Shown one piece after another: positions 51,887-63,900 of a stretch of 64,000 nt of DNA. This DNA is from Psilocybe azurescens (Eukaryota; Basidiomycota; Agaricomycetes; Agaricales; Agrocybaceae): NCBI GenBank assembly GCA_023853785.1, contig JAJIRX010000533.1, positions 496,001 through 560,000 of the forward strand, written 5' to 3'. Within the stretch, counting starts at the first letter, position 1; each line of letters starts with the position of its first letter. The notes under the pieces were generated by a model. It worked only from the letters and a program-made list of their open reading frames with translations. It made no database searches and was not told where the DNA came from. The position numbers were made by a program, and so were the translations under genes.

Positions 51887-53402
51887 CTTTGGCAAAGTAC
51901 ACTTTACCTCCGTGTTGGACCAAAACTACAGCCTATATTTATGACAGCCATCTGTAGTACTGCATTTGCATCATTGATTATGATTTCCGATCTCCAAGGA
52001 ATCTACGCCAAAGGCTCTTGAGAAAGACACCAGACCGATCAGGTTTTTTTTTTTGATACAGAGATGGGCAGAATGGATCGGAAGAAACAAGAAATGTGAT
52101 AGGCCTTGATCGATCAGCGTTTCATACATTCAATAGACAGATTCGAGACACACACAGCGCTAAAGGAAGGAGATACCTTCTAATCTTGTCGATACATCCC
52201 ACATCATATCACAGACGAGCATCACGACTCTCTGCAGAGATGAAATGCGCGGTTAGGCCGCGTTGCTGACGGAAATGGCGGTAGAATTATAGAAAATGTG
52301 TTGTACTGATAGCAAGTATAATTCAGCCGGGAGTCCGTCACGTCGTTTAAATTCCGTGGCAAAAAAGTTGTCGATTTGAGCCAGATGTAGACAGCGGTGT
52401 AGACGATGTCCACTGAGTCGCACCTGCCAAAAGTTCAACCAAAATCGTTTACGACTTCCAGTGACAAGTTTCGATCTTTGACATGCCCATCCTTCAAAAC
52501 AGCATGTTTATCAAGTTTCGATAGAGCATTCAAAAATATTCATTGGTGGACGCGTTTTGCTAACAATTATGCTCAACCAGCAACGCTTGTGATGCTTCTT
52601 CGAGCTGTCTTCCGCCAACGCGAGATGCACGGAGCCCGTGAGAACATACCTAGAAGGTTCAGCGTAGGGGAATATGTTCTGATTGCTTCAGAGCAATGCG
52701 GGTGGTACCATGAATTAATGCACATCGGTGAGAGTTCTGTGCAAAGGTGGCAGCCGGGACTTCCCGAGTTTGTAGCCCTGTAAAATACAATGAAAAGGGG
52801 CTGCAATCAACTTGTCGTACCCATCGCTTTGGGATAAGATCTCCTCTAATTCTCGGGATTCTGCTCAGTCGTACCTTCTTCTGCCATGACTCGATGCTCA
52901 CAATGAAACCCACAAGGCAATTGTCTGACACTGCTGCGGTCGAACTATATATGTTCTGAGCCGCTGGCAATCTGCTGGCACAAGTTCTTCCAATCTCTAC
53001 CCATCAGCTTCTTGCCACGCGCTTTATGTCATGGGGCAAGTATTAGTGGAATGTACTAAGAAAAGAGCACGGGTCAAACTGGCATCTTATAAGCCGGTTT
53101 TCAGCCCAAAGGAAAGAGGATGTAATTGCTGAGATCTGAAGTACCGGTGAGTGTACCTTCTGTTATTTTTCATCCAGTAATCAATTACGATTAGCTTTAC
53201 TAACACCTTCTCTCCGGTCTCGGTAAGAAAATTTCTAAACAGTCTCCAGGGGCCAGATTACAGTAAGTTTATAACGCGAAGTCTGAAGAGAAGGAACTGA
53301 TGCATAAATAGGAGCCGGTGATTCTTTTTCGGGAATATTTTTCTATTCTTATACTACGACGCTGTCAGCTCTCCTTCACGTCGTTGGCAAGCTATTTTGG
53401 AA
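51887..53402. other. Divergent intergenic region
   Basis: Between methyltransferase and carboxylesterase. Overlapping frames at 52406-52783 (plus) and 52659-52970 (minus) exist, but neither has recognisable features. Confidence 0.4.
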
Positions 53403-53410
53403 TATAAAAG
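53403..53410 (+). promoter_or_regulatory. TATA box of the carboxylesterase gene
   Basis: TATAAAAG, 46 bp before the ATG at 53449. Confidence 0.5.
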
Positions 53411-53448
53411 AGCAGTAATCTGAGGTATTCGAAAGCCTTGCATTTGCC

Positions 53449-55376
53449 ATGAAGTATCTCTTTGCAGTGCTATCATCTGCCATTTCTATTTGCCATGCTC
53501 TCAGTGTTGATGCAACAACAGACGGCCTTGTCGTGAACACCGAACAGGGCCCTGTTTCTGGCACACTTTCTGCTCCTACAGTTCGTCAATTTCTGGGAGT
53601 TCCATATGCCTCAGCTCAGCGCTGGCAGGCTCCAACAAGTCCCCCAAAGCGGACATCGATCCTCAGAGCTACAAGCTTCAGCGACACCTGCCCTCAAAAT
53701 CTTGCTCCCGCAAATCTGGAATTCTTGAAGCTCGCCGGTGGCCAGGGCATTAATATTCCTGAATCAGAAAACTGCTTAACGGCCAACATCTGGGTACCTA
53801 GTGTGAGCAGAAAGCAGAAAACTGCCGTTCTAGTGTGGATATACGGCGGCGCATTCCAGTTTGGCTCCGTAAGTCGCCTCAAGTATCATTTCTGAGTTCC
53901 ACTCTTATTTTTGGTGTAGAGCAACCTGCCTATTTACAACGGCCAAAATTTCGTGCGTGATAACGAAGACATCACGATCGTGACTTTCAACTACCGCCTA
54001 AATATCTTCGGTCAACCGAATGCGCCGCAGCTTATCAGCAACTCCAAGTCCCAAAACTTCGGTCTCCTAGACGTCGAGGCGGCTATCCAATGGGTGCACC
54101 AGAATATTGGCGCATTTGGAGGCGATCCCGAACGCATCTCCTTATTCGGTCAGAGTGCGGGCAGTACAGCTACTGATGCTTACACCTTCTCCCATCCCCA
54201 AGACAAGATTGTCAAGGTTTGCTCGCTTTCTCCTTAATAATCCCACCTACGCTAACAATCTGTTTACCAGGCACCATTCAACAGTCGGGAAAGTGAGTTA
54301 ACTCAACATTTTCTCTTCTTTCCGTCTCAATGTCGTATGCAGTCTCGGACTGGTGACAAACGGTCTCCTCGCAAACCCGACCATTGATGAAACCACATGG
54401 AACAACTTAGCGTCGAATCTTGGATGTGGAAAGAGTAAGTATAAAGCTCAAGGACAACGAATTGGTGCGCTGATAGTATGTTGTAGCTGCTAACAACGCG
54501 CAGCTGTCCTGCATGAAAGCAGTTCCTTTCCGCGCATTGGAAAACGCAGTCATCAAGACCGGCTCCACTTTCAACCTCCTTACCGATAGTATGTCTACTT
54601 TTTGCTTTTCACAGTTCAGACAGGACGACTAATGCACAAATGGCAGACATTACTATATTCTCTGATATAACAGCGCGTGCAGCAGCTGGAAACTTCTTAA
54701 AGGTGCCAGTTCTAGGAGGAAGTACCTTAAATGAGGGTGATATCTTCACCGTAGCCTCTGAATTGATCTCGCCACCAGGAGTTGCTCTCCCATTTGTTAC
54801 GGAGGTTCTCTCGGATATTCAAACACAGGTTCGTAAATTCGCTGGTTTTATGGCAAGTCAAGACCTGATTCGTCTCACAAGACAACCTTTACTTGCCCTG
54901 CAGGAACTACTGCCCAGGGCCGTCTCAATGCAAGGGTGCCCACTTGGCGCTATCAATATCAACGTCAGAATACATATTTTTAACGAGATTTTAACCACCT
55001 AACCGCTCACTCATAAGCCATATTCCCTAACATCTCTCCAAGACCGGATCTACGGGCGTATCACGCTTCAGAAATCCCTATCGCCTTCGGAACATACAAC
55101 ACAACAAGCGCTTCCATACCCCCCACACCAAACGAAATAGCACTGTCTAAATACGTGCAAGCAGCCTGGGTCGCCTTTGCTAGGAATCCCTCCCAGGGTC
55201 TAGTCAACTTCGGCTGGCCACTTTATGATCCAGCAACGGCAAGTCTAGTACAGCTCGGAAACCCCTCCAATTTGACAGGAATGGTCCTTACCAGTGGATC
55301 GCTCCTTGACACAACATGTGGGAATGTACCTCAACTTCTCTCCTTTTCCGGACAACTGTCTGCGAATTTCGCTTAA
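53449..55376 (+). CDS. Secreted type-B carboxylesterase/lipase
   Basis: About eight exons. A signal peptide (YLFAVLSSAISICHALS) precedes QGPVSGTLSAPTVRQFLGVP, SENCLTANIWVPS, LVWIYGGAFQFGS (oxyanion hole), GLLDVEAAIQWVHQNIGAFG and the nucleophile elbow ISLFGQSAGSTA. Later come VLGGSTLNEGDIF, TCPAGTTAQGRLNA and AYHASEIPIAFGTYN, which should carry the catalytic His. These enzymes hydrolyse carboxylic esters outside the cell. At 54216-54217 the donor context AAG/GTTTGC needs one more G, so that GTIQQSGNLGLVTNG stays in frame. The AAG acceptor before ACAACCTTTACTTGC (about 54,885) is inferred from phase and family fit. Confidence 0.9.
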
Positions 55377-56512
55377 ACCAAAATGGTCTTTTATTCCGTA
55401 GTATATTCTACTTACAAGTCTTGGTGCGTAATTACTGCTGTTCAAATGCATAGGCTTGAGATATCTTGACTCTTGAGACGCGTGATCTTTTTAAAACTGT
55501 GTAAGGACCTACAACACCCTGTAAATGTTCTAGACCGTGCCAGTGGGGCGTCGCAGTGAATCATGGGTCCGTTTACAAGCAAATACTGCCCTGACGCATT
55601 ATTGGCGGAGGCTTACAGGAAACGCAAACACAGGTGAGTCAGTCACATCGTCCCTGAGGTCTCTCGAATCGCGCCCACTGCAAATCTCTACGATGTGTAT
55701 CATGCCAAGTCCTTTAAGACTTCCCCCATTTCTTCAGATTCAATTTCTTGTCGACGAAATAATCAAGGCGATACTCTCCATCAGCATTCATTTGTTACAT
55801 CTTCGTATCCACCTGAAACGATTAGCTTTCAATTATACCCTTGTAAGTACTGCGCTCAGTTTGTCAAGATTGAATAAATTAACTGGGACTTCGGGAAAAT
55901 GCAAAGCAATTGTCCGAAATTGCGTTCGCTCCTGTGTGAGTAGGGCGGTAATCAGATACCTATCAATTGTCGTCTGACAGGAGCATTGGAGCATATGACT
56001 AAGTTTTCTCAAGGCGTTTTCAAGGCGTTTTCCTCCGACATGAGCTAGCCAGTTCACAAATTGATTGATCGAATGAGTAATATATCCTACTAACGATGGT
56101 AGCAGTGCTACTTTATGGTCTCTGAGAGAAGCTCGAGAAGATTATGATGCTGAACTCACCTTGAATTGACAATGGTAAGCCACGACATCAAACAACCGAA
56201 TACGTAATTGGTTATGATTTTCATTCTATTTTTGACCCACACTTGACATTGTTGAACCTGGCGTTTATTAATTTTACGAAAGATGTACCGTCCTTATTGA
56301 AACTTGGCACTCCTATTCAAATCAAGCGACGGCGGTGCCTGACCCTCTATGTACTCCGATTCTCTTAAATCTTTCAGGTGTCCAGCAAGAAATTCAGTTC
56401 ACCCACACCCTTTTCTACGCAATCGTAAGCGTCTCCTCTTTATAAGAAAGTGACATCCTCAAATGCTAATAATTTGAATAGAGGCGACCGATTAATCATC
56501 AAGCTGAATATT
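55377..56512. other. Intergenic region
   Basis: A 146-codon frame at 55537-55977 lacks family features. TATAAG at 56441 is a plausible TATA box for the next gene. Confidence 0.45.
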
Positions 56513-56938
56513 ATGCCTAGCCTCAAATCAGCCTTACTCGCCATTCTCATGGGCAGCTCGTACATCACTGGCACCGCTGCCTTGCCACAAGATGTTACAA
56601 TCCCCTGCCTCGCTGTCTGCCTCACCGAGAAGCCGCTTTGCATAGCGGGAGAAGTTCCTAGCGGCTCTCCTGGCTGTTGGGGCTGTTGCAGGCCAATCTG
56701 CAGACGTATCTGCCCCGTCACGACATTGAGTTCTTCCGCAAGCATCTCGCCTCCCATCTGCCTCGCATCGGAATCACTCGTCACAACAGACACGGTCGGA
56801 TGCTGGGGATGCTGTACGCCACTCTGTGGTGGGAAGTGTTTGAAAGAACGACCTCAGATTTGTATTGCGGGATATGAAGTAACAGGAGCAGAAGGGTGCT
56901 GGAGCTGCTGCCCAATTCCTCCAAATCCCGAGATTTAG
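56513..56938 (+). CDS. Small secreted cysteine-rich protein with threefold CWxCC repeat
   Basis: A single exon of 141 codons. The signal peptide (SALLAILMGSSYITGTAA) precedes three related units: LCIAGEVPSGSPGCWGCC, ICLASESLVTTDTVGCWGCC and ICIAGYEVTGAEGCWSCC. They are separated by short Cys-bearing linkers such as RPICRRICP and TPLCGGKCLKERP. The pattern CxA, 12-14 residues, GCW(G/S)CC would allow disulphide bonds in each unit. I do not recognise a named family. Size, secretion and cysteine content fit a small secreted or effector-like protein, or a cell-wall or metal-binding protein; this is inference. The frame is intact. Confidence 0.8.
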   Translation: MPSLKSALLAILMGSSYITGTAALPQDVTIPCLAVCLTEKPLCIAGEVPSGSPGCWGCCRPICRRICPVTTLSSSASISPPICLASESLVTTDTVGCWGCCTPLCGGKCLKERPQICIAGYEVTGAEGCWSCCPIPPNPEI

Positions 56939-56986
56939 GTAGTTACCTACGTCAAAAATCTGAAAGAAAAAAAACTTGGTAGGATT

Positions 56987-57755
56987 TCAATGGCACGAAA
57001 GTTTGTCCATCTTCGCCTCGTCTACAGAAAGGATCTGGACAAAATCCAACACAGACCGCTCATCCCTTATTACACCTTCATTGACGACGCGCATCCTCCG
57101 TGGAGTGGATGTAGCAGCTCGGTAAGGTTCTGTATCGAATGAACATACGCATGGATTGCTAGGTAGTCTGGGGGTATTAGGCCCAACTCCGTTGGAGAGC
57201 AGGCTACGATGCTGTATCTCTTTGAGTACAGCCAGCCAGGTACACGACTAAGCAAATGAATATGCTCGTGAGTGTACCAGTTGTTGAAATCATCCACAAG
57301 TGCCAACGATGGTGTCATTCCAACCAGTACTAGGATGTGAGGACCGGAAGGTGAATCCTGAGCCGCATCAACCACTGTGGGAAGTTGTTCATAGAGGCGC
57401 CAACTAGTCTGGAATCCTCTGATAGCATGCTTTTGGAGGTTGTTTACGATGTGCTCGACATCAACGTCCTTGAAGGTGTATTTTATCATCTGCATATCTC
57501 CAGCATTATAGCGCACTGGCGCATCGTTTAACGGATTATGGTGGTCATGGCAGGTGTTTACAAGATACATGACCCTACCTGCAATCAGGAGAATTGTCAG
57601 ATATCAACCAATACAAGTCCAAAATAAGCACTCACGGCACCATTCATCCCTATTGAGACCATCGGGGTCGTCGTGTACATTATCGCGAAAGAAGAAAATA
57701 AGCAACCCGTCAATTTTGCTGGACGGTTGTGGTACGACCATGTGTGGCTCCGCCA
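56987..57755 (-). CDS. EthD-like dimeric alpha/beta-barrel protein
   Basis: Two exons; the ATG at 57755 gives MAEPHMVVPQPSSKIDGLLI. The intron runs from a GTGAGT donor near 57,635 to the acceptor before GTAGGGTCATG near 57,580. The second half has DDFNNWYTHEHIHLLSRVPG and WLYSKRYSIV, the hallmark of EthD-type domains, then PPDYLAIHAYVHS. Such proteins are small cytosolic dimers linked to ring-degrading or polyketide pathways, often without known activity. After NLTE the family tail (ATSTPRRMRVVNEGVIRDER) lies in the next frame; one extra G near 57118 joins it and moves the stop from 57070 to 56987. Confidence 0.8.
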
Positions 57756-58201
57756 TTTTTGAAAAGGTCTCAGAAGAGGAGCTCGAGGGAAAAAATAACC
57801 CAAGTACGTGAGCTCAAAGCAAGATGGATTAAGCTATGTTTTAGAAAGGAGCCGATGCTAGTCACTATGTGTGGACAAAGCGATGGTATGAGGCAAGTTC
57901 TTTGTCACCTGTCGCCTGTCTTCTGTTTTCACATAATCTTCGGAGTTTAAATGCAGCCGTGTGATTTAATTAAGGCCTGGAGATGCAGGTGGTTCAGTGG
58001 AAAGCGGCAGTCCGTGGCTCATGAGAACAAGAAGCGATACAGGAGTGCAGTGCAAACAACTTCCAGGGCATAATTAAACCGCATTACAAATATATTCACA
58101 CGCCGGCATTATCGCATCTCGCGCATGGCTAGACAACGAATTTGGATCTTAATGCATGCTGAAAGACGTTTGGCTCAAGTCAACTGCACAGACTGAAAAG
58201 T
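57756..58201. other. Intergenic region
   Basis: No gene recognised. Confidence 0.4.
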
Positions 58202-58511
58202 CTTACAAGCTGCCATATTCCGGAATATTGAAGAATTCTGGAACCCGCTTAATCCTCTTAAAAATCCTCTCCCCCAGGAGCTAGACATTATCAAGTCACG
58301 AAACGCAGATATCCTCGATATCGAGAATGATCAAGTTGGAAAGCATTCAAAGGAAGTCGTCGAGGACTCCAAGACGCTGAAGGGACTGTTTGACTCACCC
58401 ATACTCTCCAAGACTGACACGATTAGGTCGGTCAATCGCAAGAGGATGCCCTGCGACACTACATCCCCAGGAAACAATATCACGTTATTTTCGAAGAAGT
58501 ATGTCGGGTAG
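58202..58511 (+). pseudogene. FunK1-kinase-like gene fragment
   Basis: An open stretch without start codon ends at a TAG near 58,511. Its last part, GNNITLFSKKYVG, matches GGNIALFSKKYEK of the kinase gene at 46633-46674 on the other strand; over 34 bases only five differ, all A/G transitions. The upstream half (LPQELDIIKSRNADILDIEN) is coding-like but was not matched. It is followed 200 bp later by a dehydrogenase fragment. Confidence 0.5.
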
Positions 58512-58689
58512 TGGGTGCCTTCGGGACATTAGGCTTTGACACCCTTCGGCACACACACTCATCTGTAAGCTTTCCTTCCTTTATAAATTCTCGTATCTCT
58601 CATTCAATAAAATCCACAAAGACCAGGGCCCTGTTTGGAGGAAAAATCCCCTCCTGGTATACCAATAGCCTGATGAGGTCAGGATTCGC

Positions 58690-58797
58690 CCCAATCTTTG
58701 AGTGTCCTCAGTGCAGGCAGGATGGGCAAAGGCATAGCGCTGGTGGCGGCTCTTCACGCCAAAGTACCAGTGCTGTTGCACAATTGCTCCTGGTAGC
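58690..58797 (+). pseudogene. Fragment of a 3-hydroxyacyl-CoA dehydrogenase gene
   Basis: Translation in one frame gives QSLSVLSAGRMGKGIALVAA, then LHAKVPVLLHNCS. It aligns without gaps to RSLGVLGAGQMGTGIALVAA, then LRAKVPVLLHDRS, at the start of the intact gene (about 45,050-44,960, minus strand). A stop follows at once, and no other exon is nearby. Several differences are G-to-A or C-to-T changes. Confidence 0.7.
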
Positions 58798-58938
58798 CTT
58801 CATATTTAATTCAGTATTTTTTTTCTGCCAACATTTGCGATCATACATCAAACGCAGTACTACGTCTTACGAGAGACAAAACACCTCACCAATATCTCCT
58901 CTGCGTACGCATTGGTATTATTTTCCTCCCAATTTCCT

Positions 58939-59557
58939 TCAAAAGGCTGCGCACGGTCCAGCGCATTTCCAGCTCATATTGCAGTCAGAGTCAGCATTGC
59001 AGGCGATATAGCGATAATCTTGGCTATATCCCTTTGTAGTGTAACACCACTCAGACCTCTCGACCAAGGGGGAAACCGGTACTGCATCCGGCCCAGCAGT
59101 ACCCTTTCCAGCAACCACCTCTGGGAGGGCTGCAAAGGTAGCTGCACGATGCACGGCAGCCGACCCAGGCGCCTGCCTCCCCATCTTGATAGCCTAAAAC
59201 TTTGTATTGGCTACAATTTTGCAAGCAAGTCGACATTCCTTCCTCGCAAGGAGCTTGAGCACTCTCCTCGGAGCGATGGCTAAGGGCACTTTAAAGCCAC
59301 AGTCAGGCAGGAATTTCTACTTTGGTAAGGGGTGAAGACTTACGGGCCTGTAGAGTTTAAGGCGTCGGGGGCACAATATTGTTTGTCGTCCAACCATACC
59401 CAATTCACGATGTTTTTAATACCATTCTTTTTGCGGTATCCTGGCAAACAGTGTCGTACTCCTTTTGAACTGTTGAATTGAGAGTCTGCGCTGATGCAAG
59501 GAGGGCTGAACCGAATGCAATTGAGACAAATATCCATACGACACGTAGAGCTGGCAT
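58939..59557 (-). CDS. Small secreted cysteine-rich protein; frame breaks
   Basis: The ATG at 59557 starts a signal peptide (VVWIFVSIAFGSALLASA). Exon 1 continues to IVNWVWLDDKQYCAPDALN and is joined by a GTAAGT intron to HRSEESAQAPCEEGMSTCLQ, NCSQYKVLGYQ, VGCRASCSYLC, GGCWKGYCWAGC and the end CNADSDCNMSWKCAGPCAAF. At least 14 cysteines are present. No known family is recognised. Frame is lost at a T5 run (59428-59432; one base short) and again near 59,075 in a C5 run. An effector-like or surface role is only a guess. Confidence 0.6.
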
Positions 59558-60971
59558 TGTTGGTTGCTTTGGTATAGAGAGATTGAAATTTGATCTGAGT
59601 AGTTGATCGTTGGCCAACCCATTATTCACCAGGGTTTTATAGCCACCCAGCAGTGATTCCAGTGTGTTGGATTCCCAATGATCGAAATGATAAGAGGATG
59701 TAACTGAACGCCATTGCTATTGAAGGCAGGTGAAGGCTCCAAAAGTTGGCGGTGGCAAGCTAGACACTAGTTTCTTACTAGTGTCTTTCCATTACTAAGT
59801 ACAAGACATGTGAGAGGAAGTTCATACAGATGACCTGGGTGAGGGATATAGAACACAGTCAAGGAACAGAGCCAAATAGGATAAGTAAGCATTTGGCCAG
59901 TGGTGTATTTTGGCTGAAAGGAAAGTAAGTGTTGCACTCCATCTTTTGTCTGTTTTCATTCAATTATCTTTCTGAATTCCAAAGTGAACGGTAGCTCTTG
60001 AGATGAACGTTTGGTTAAGTGTCTATTGAGACGTGCGCCCACGACGTCAGAAATTGGTGCCCATTAACCAACTTCAATCTACGCGATTTTGCTAAGTGTT
60101 ATCAACAATGGAGCGGCAACGTAGTCGGATTTTTTAAATCAGTGGCGCATGCACAAGTGAAAGACTGTGATACATCTGTGGCGTCCGTGCGTCTGTGCAA
60201 GTCTCAGGTTGTGCTATGGGTCCATGCCATTCTGTAGACGTGGTATTGACATACGAGCGATAATGGTCCTCTATTTCAAGATTCTGGGTAACTAAACTGT
60301 TCAACATCTAGTGCTAGGGCTCAGCTTAGTGCTTCAGTGGCTTTAGTTGTGTACAACAACACCAACCGTGACCCAAATCAAACTATCTGCGGCTAACTCG
60401 GCTCTAGTAAAATTGTGGTAAATCTAAAAATAGATTCGAACTATGTCTTACCCAACTCTCTAAACTTCGGACGTGCTAGCCTCCAGTGTACCCTTCAACA
60501 TCATGCACCTCTACAGGCCACGAGTAATGTACTTTTAGCTGACACGTAGACCCCATCCTAACCATTACTTCTTCTGACGTGACTCCCTCGCTATTCAGCG
60601 CTTAATGTTTTCACTTTTTTAGAAGAAACCACAAGTAGATGAAGACCATGTTACTGAATGTATCCCACTCAAGGTCCTCTTTATCAAGCCCAGCCAACCC
60701 ATAAATGGGCATCAAGCGCTGAGCAGAAGTTCTCTTGATTCTGAACTTAGCAAAATCAAAGAGTTGTTATCCGTACCGATTTGGCATCCCGATGGGAAAT
60801 CATATACATGGATGATGTTTCGACTTGACCATGACTAGCGCGCAGCATGGTAGCCCTTCTATTTTCCAATCGCGTTATATGCTGCCCAAGGCAAGAACTA
60901 TCTTTGACTCAAGTCATCATGTTGCGTGCATATCTACATATTATGTATTAAGGAGTATATTGTGACAGCAG
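59558..60971. other. Intergenic region
   Basis: No supported gene. A 10-bp inverted repeat with 5-nt loop lies at 59763-59787 (AGACACTAGT arms). TATAAAA at 59636-59641 on the minus strand may serve the cysteine-rich gene. Confidence 0.45.
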
Positions 60972-63900
60972 TCAGGTGTATATATAGAGTAGGTCGTTAG
61001 ACCTTTGTAACTTATAAGTACCTGGATGCATCCATGAAAAAAACCTCATAAGATCGTTATAATAAAAACATCCGTTAAAAGAAACACATATTATGCTCCC
61101 GTCTAGTGGCGTTTTGCTTAGTGCTTGAAGTTGCACGAACTCGAAGTAATCGCCTCGTTGTTGCAGTAGTTGATCGTGGGTGCCGGACTCGCTCACCCGT
61201 CCTTCCTTGATAAAGTAGCTGTGGCACGATGCAGTAAGCAAGACATGTTCAAGAGCCCTACAAGCAACAACAAGGAACACAACGTACATTTTATCTGCAT
61301 TCTGGATGGTTGACAACCGATGGGCAATAGCAATCGTTGTCCTGCCCTTAGCAGCTTGGTCCAAAGCTGCTTGCACAACCTTCTCTGAATTAGAGTCGAG
61401 GGCAGATGTCGCCCTGATAAACAGTATCAGGATCAAATATTTGCCATCAACCTGAAGAACGTACCTCGTCCAACAGCAGCACTTTGGGCTTCCGCAGCAG
61501 AGCACGAGCAATGGCAATACGTTCTAAGAAGCAGTTAATCACAATTGTTCGTTGTTTTTATCACAGGAGCCGCAGAAGAACTTACGTTTTTGGCCACCGG
61601 ACAGCTGAGAACCCTTTCCACCGACTTCAGTATCGAAGCCCCTGAAAGACAGGATTTAGCATATAGAAAAATATAAATGGAACCCTGTGCAACGTACTGA
61701 GGCAGTCCTTGAATGAAATCCAAAATATTGGCATTCCGGCACGCATCCTCGATTTCTTCCTGAGAAATTTGCTCGAAGGGTTTAATTGCACCAAGGAGGA
61801 TATTAAATCGGACAGTCCCAGCGTAAAGCGTAGGTTCTTGTGAGACCAATGCCAGGTGTTTACGGTATTCCTGAATGTTGAGATTGGTGATGCGTTCGCC
61901 ATCGAGCTGTAGAAAGGCTACTGTATCAGCGTCACACCGCCATTGCAATCCGGAATGACCTACATAGACAGCGCCCGTGCAGAGGGTCGTAGAATCGTTC
62001 GATCAATTGAATCCTGGAGTATGCGCGCATGTCAGCATGGCCCACAGGAATAAACCTAGAGCAAGTCTTACGTCGTACTCTTGCCCGAACCACTGGCTCC
62101 GACCAATGCGACGTATGTACCGGGCTCAACCTCAAAGGATAAGTCACGCAACACACGGACACCGGGTCGTGTCGGGTATCGGAAGTGAATGTTTTCGAAT
62201 CGGATATGACCTTGAACTGCCTTCGCATCAATGATCTTTCCCTCGGTCGATTCAGCATCAATTTCAGGTGCAGAGTCTAGTAATTTGATGATGTCGGTGC
62301 CGGCTCCTTGCGCTGACGACACATCAGGTACGAATGAAAAGATTTCTCCGACTTCGATAGCACCAAAGGTTGTGCTCTGCAAGACAAACTCGATCAAAAA
62401 CGTGCAGACGAGCTTACAAACATAGGTGGTATACCATAAGACCGACGAAGAACTGGAAGGTCGTGGCTTCCTGCCGTGATACGAGGAGGGCACCAAACCA
62501 GAAAACCAGGGCAATGACGAAGAAAACAAGACCTTGGGAGAATGCATATAGGGCGTTACTCCAGAGTGCGGTTCTGTTCGATATACGAAGAGGTTCTTCC
62601 AAACTCTCGCTGTACAATTGCAGGCAGTCGTCCTCTCGTGTCAGCGCAGCAACTGTGCGGATGGAACCAGCTGCTTCACACGCCAATTGAGCACAATCTT
62701 CATGTGCTTTCTTATTGGCTTGATCTTTGAGCACGACAACACGCTACAAAGATATGATCTGAAATGGCTGTACAGTAGTGTACAAAGAATGGGGACATAC
62801 CAGACGAATGTAGCCAGTTGAAATAAGGAGTGGAATACAAGCTAGTATGTTGTGTAATTAGATTGAATTTCGTAAGCACGGTTCAGGGAGGAAACGGAAA
62901 ACGTACCAATGCCGACAAGGGCGAAGTTTCCAGATGAAAGCAAGGCCGAGGATGGAACCGACGATAAGGGTAGCGAAACTCTGGACGATGGTACCCAATG
63001 TGATCCCAGCAAGACCGTTGACCTTCTGGGGGTTGTCGCTAAGTTGGGAGACCAGGCTACCAGTCTGAAAAAAATATCGAAGATTAGTCCAGTACTATGA
63101 GATTGGTGAGTCTAAATGCTTACGCTGTTTTCATCCTTATCGAAGAATTCGACTTGAAAATGAAAATGAATAATCGGCTTGCCTTGACGCTGATGAAAGC
63201 TTACTATCTTGTCTCAACATGGCCTTGAAACTAAGTGTACGTAGACGAGCAGTCAATGTAGCAGCTGTACTAGCAAATAGATAGTTCTGGAAGCCAATCG
63301 ACAATGTGGAAAGGATAGCAATGATGAACACCCTAAAAGAGCGATATTCAGTATACTGACGTGCATTCAATTTGAAAGAGAAATACGCACCAAAGAGCAC
63401 TTCTGTCTCCTGCGAATCTCGCGAACAGAGGGTTCAAGTTCTGAAAAGCCTTCAATTGCCTTCGCAAATACAATACCGAAGGCTGGGTAGACCATTCCGC
63501 TCACTTCATAAAGCGTCAGAACAGGGCGCGTACTTTGGTGGATGAAATCCAACTCACTGCAAGCAAAAATAGAACCATAAAAATACCGTCTCCATTGATC
63601 GCTGGACGATAGGGCGCCATTCTCCGGAAAAGATAGGGCATGCTGTAATCGCCATCTTTGTCTTTACCAGAAGCACCGGCAGCCTGTCTCTTCTGTTCGA
63701 GAATCTCACTAGCAAGAGATTGTCCTGTGTTCCTGCGGCCAAGAGGAATATCTTCACGAGCAGCTTTCTCCATGTCTTCCTCTTCAGAGTCGGATTCATC
63801 GTCTTGGCCGTGCACCTTTTCTTTTCCTTCACGGAGTTTCTGAGCCTGGATAAGTCTAGCATATGCGCCATCCGCTTGCAAGAGATCGTTGTGAGTTCCA

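Noticed and set aside
52406..52970. Overlapping frames on both strands between methyltransferase and carboxylesterase
   Set aside because: Neither has recognisable features, and both cannot easily be real.
55537..55977. Possible second carboxylesterase copy after the intact gene
   Set aside because: A few words look similar (LYDVYHA versus LRAYHAS), but the rest does not align.
58714..58797. A second working dehydrogenase gene
   Set aside because: Only the NAD-binding N-terminus is present, with an immediate stop and no further exons.
59763..59787. 10-bp inverted repeat with 5-nt loop as a transposon end
   Set aside because: No partner repeat, target duplication or transposase nearby.
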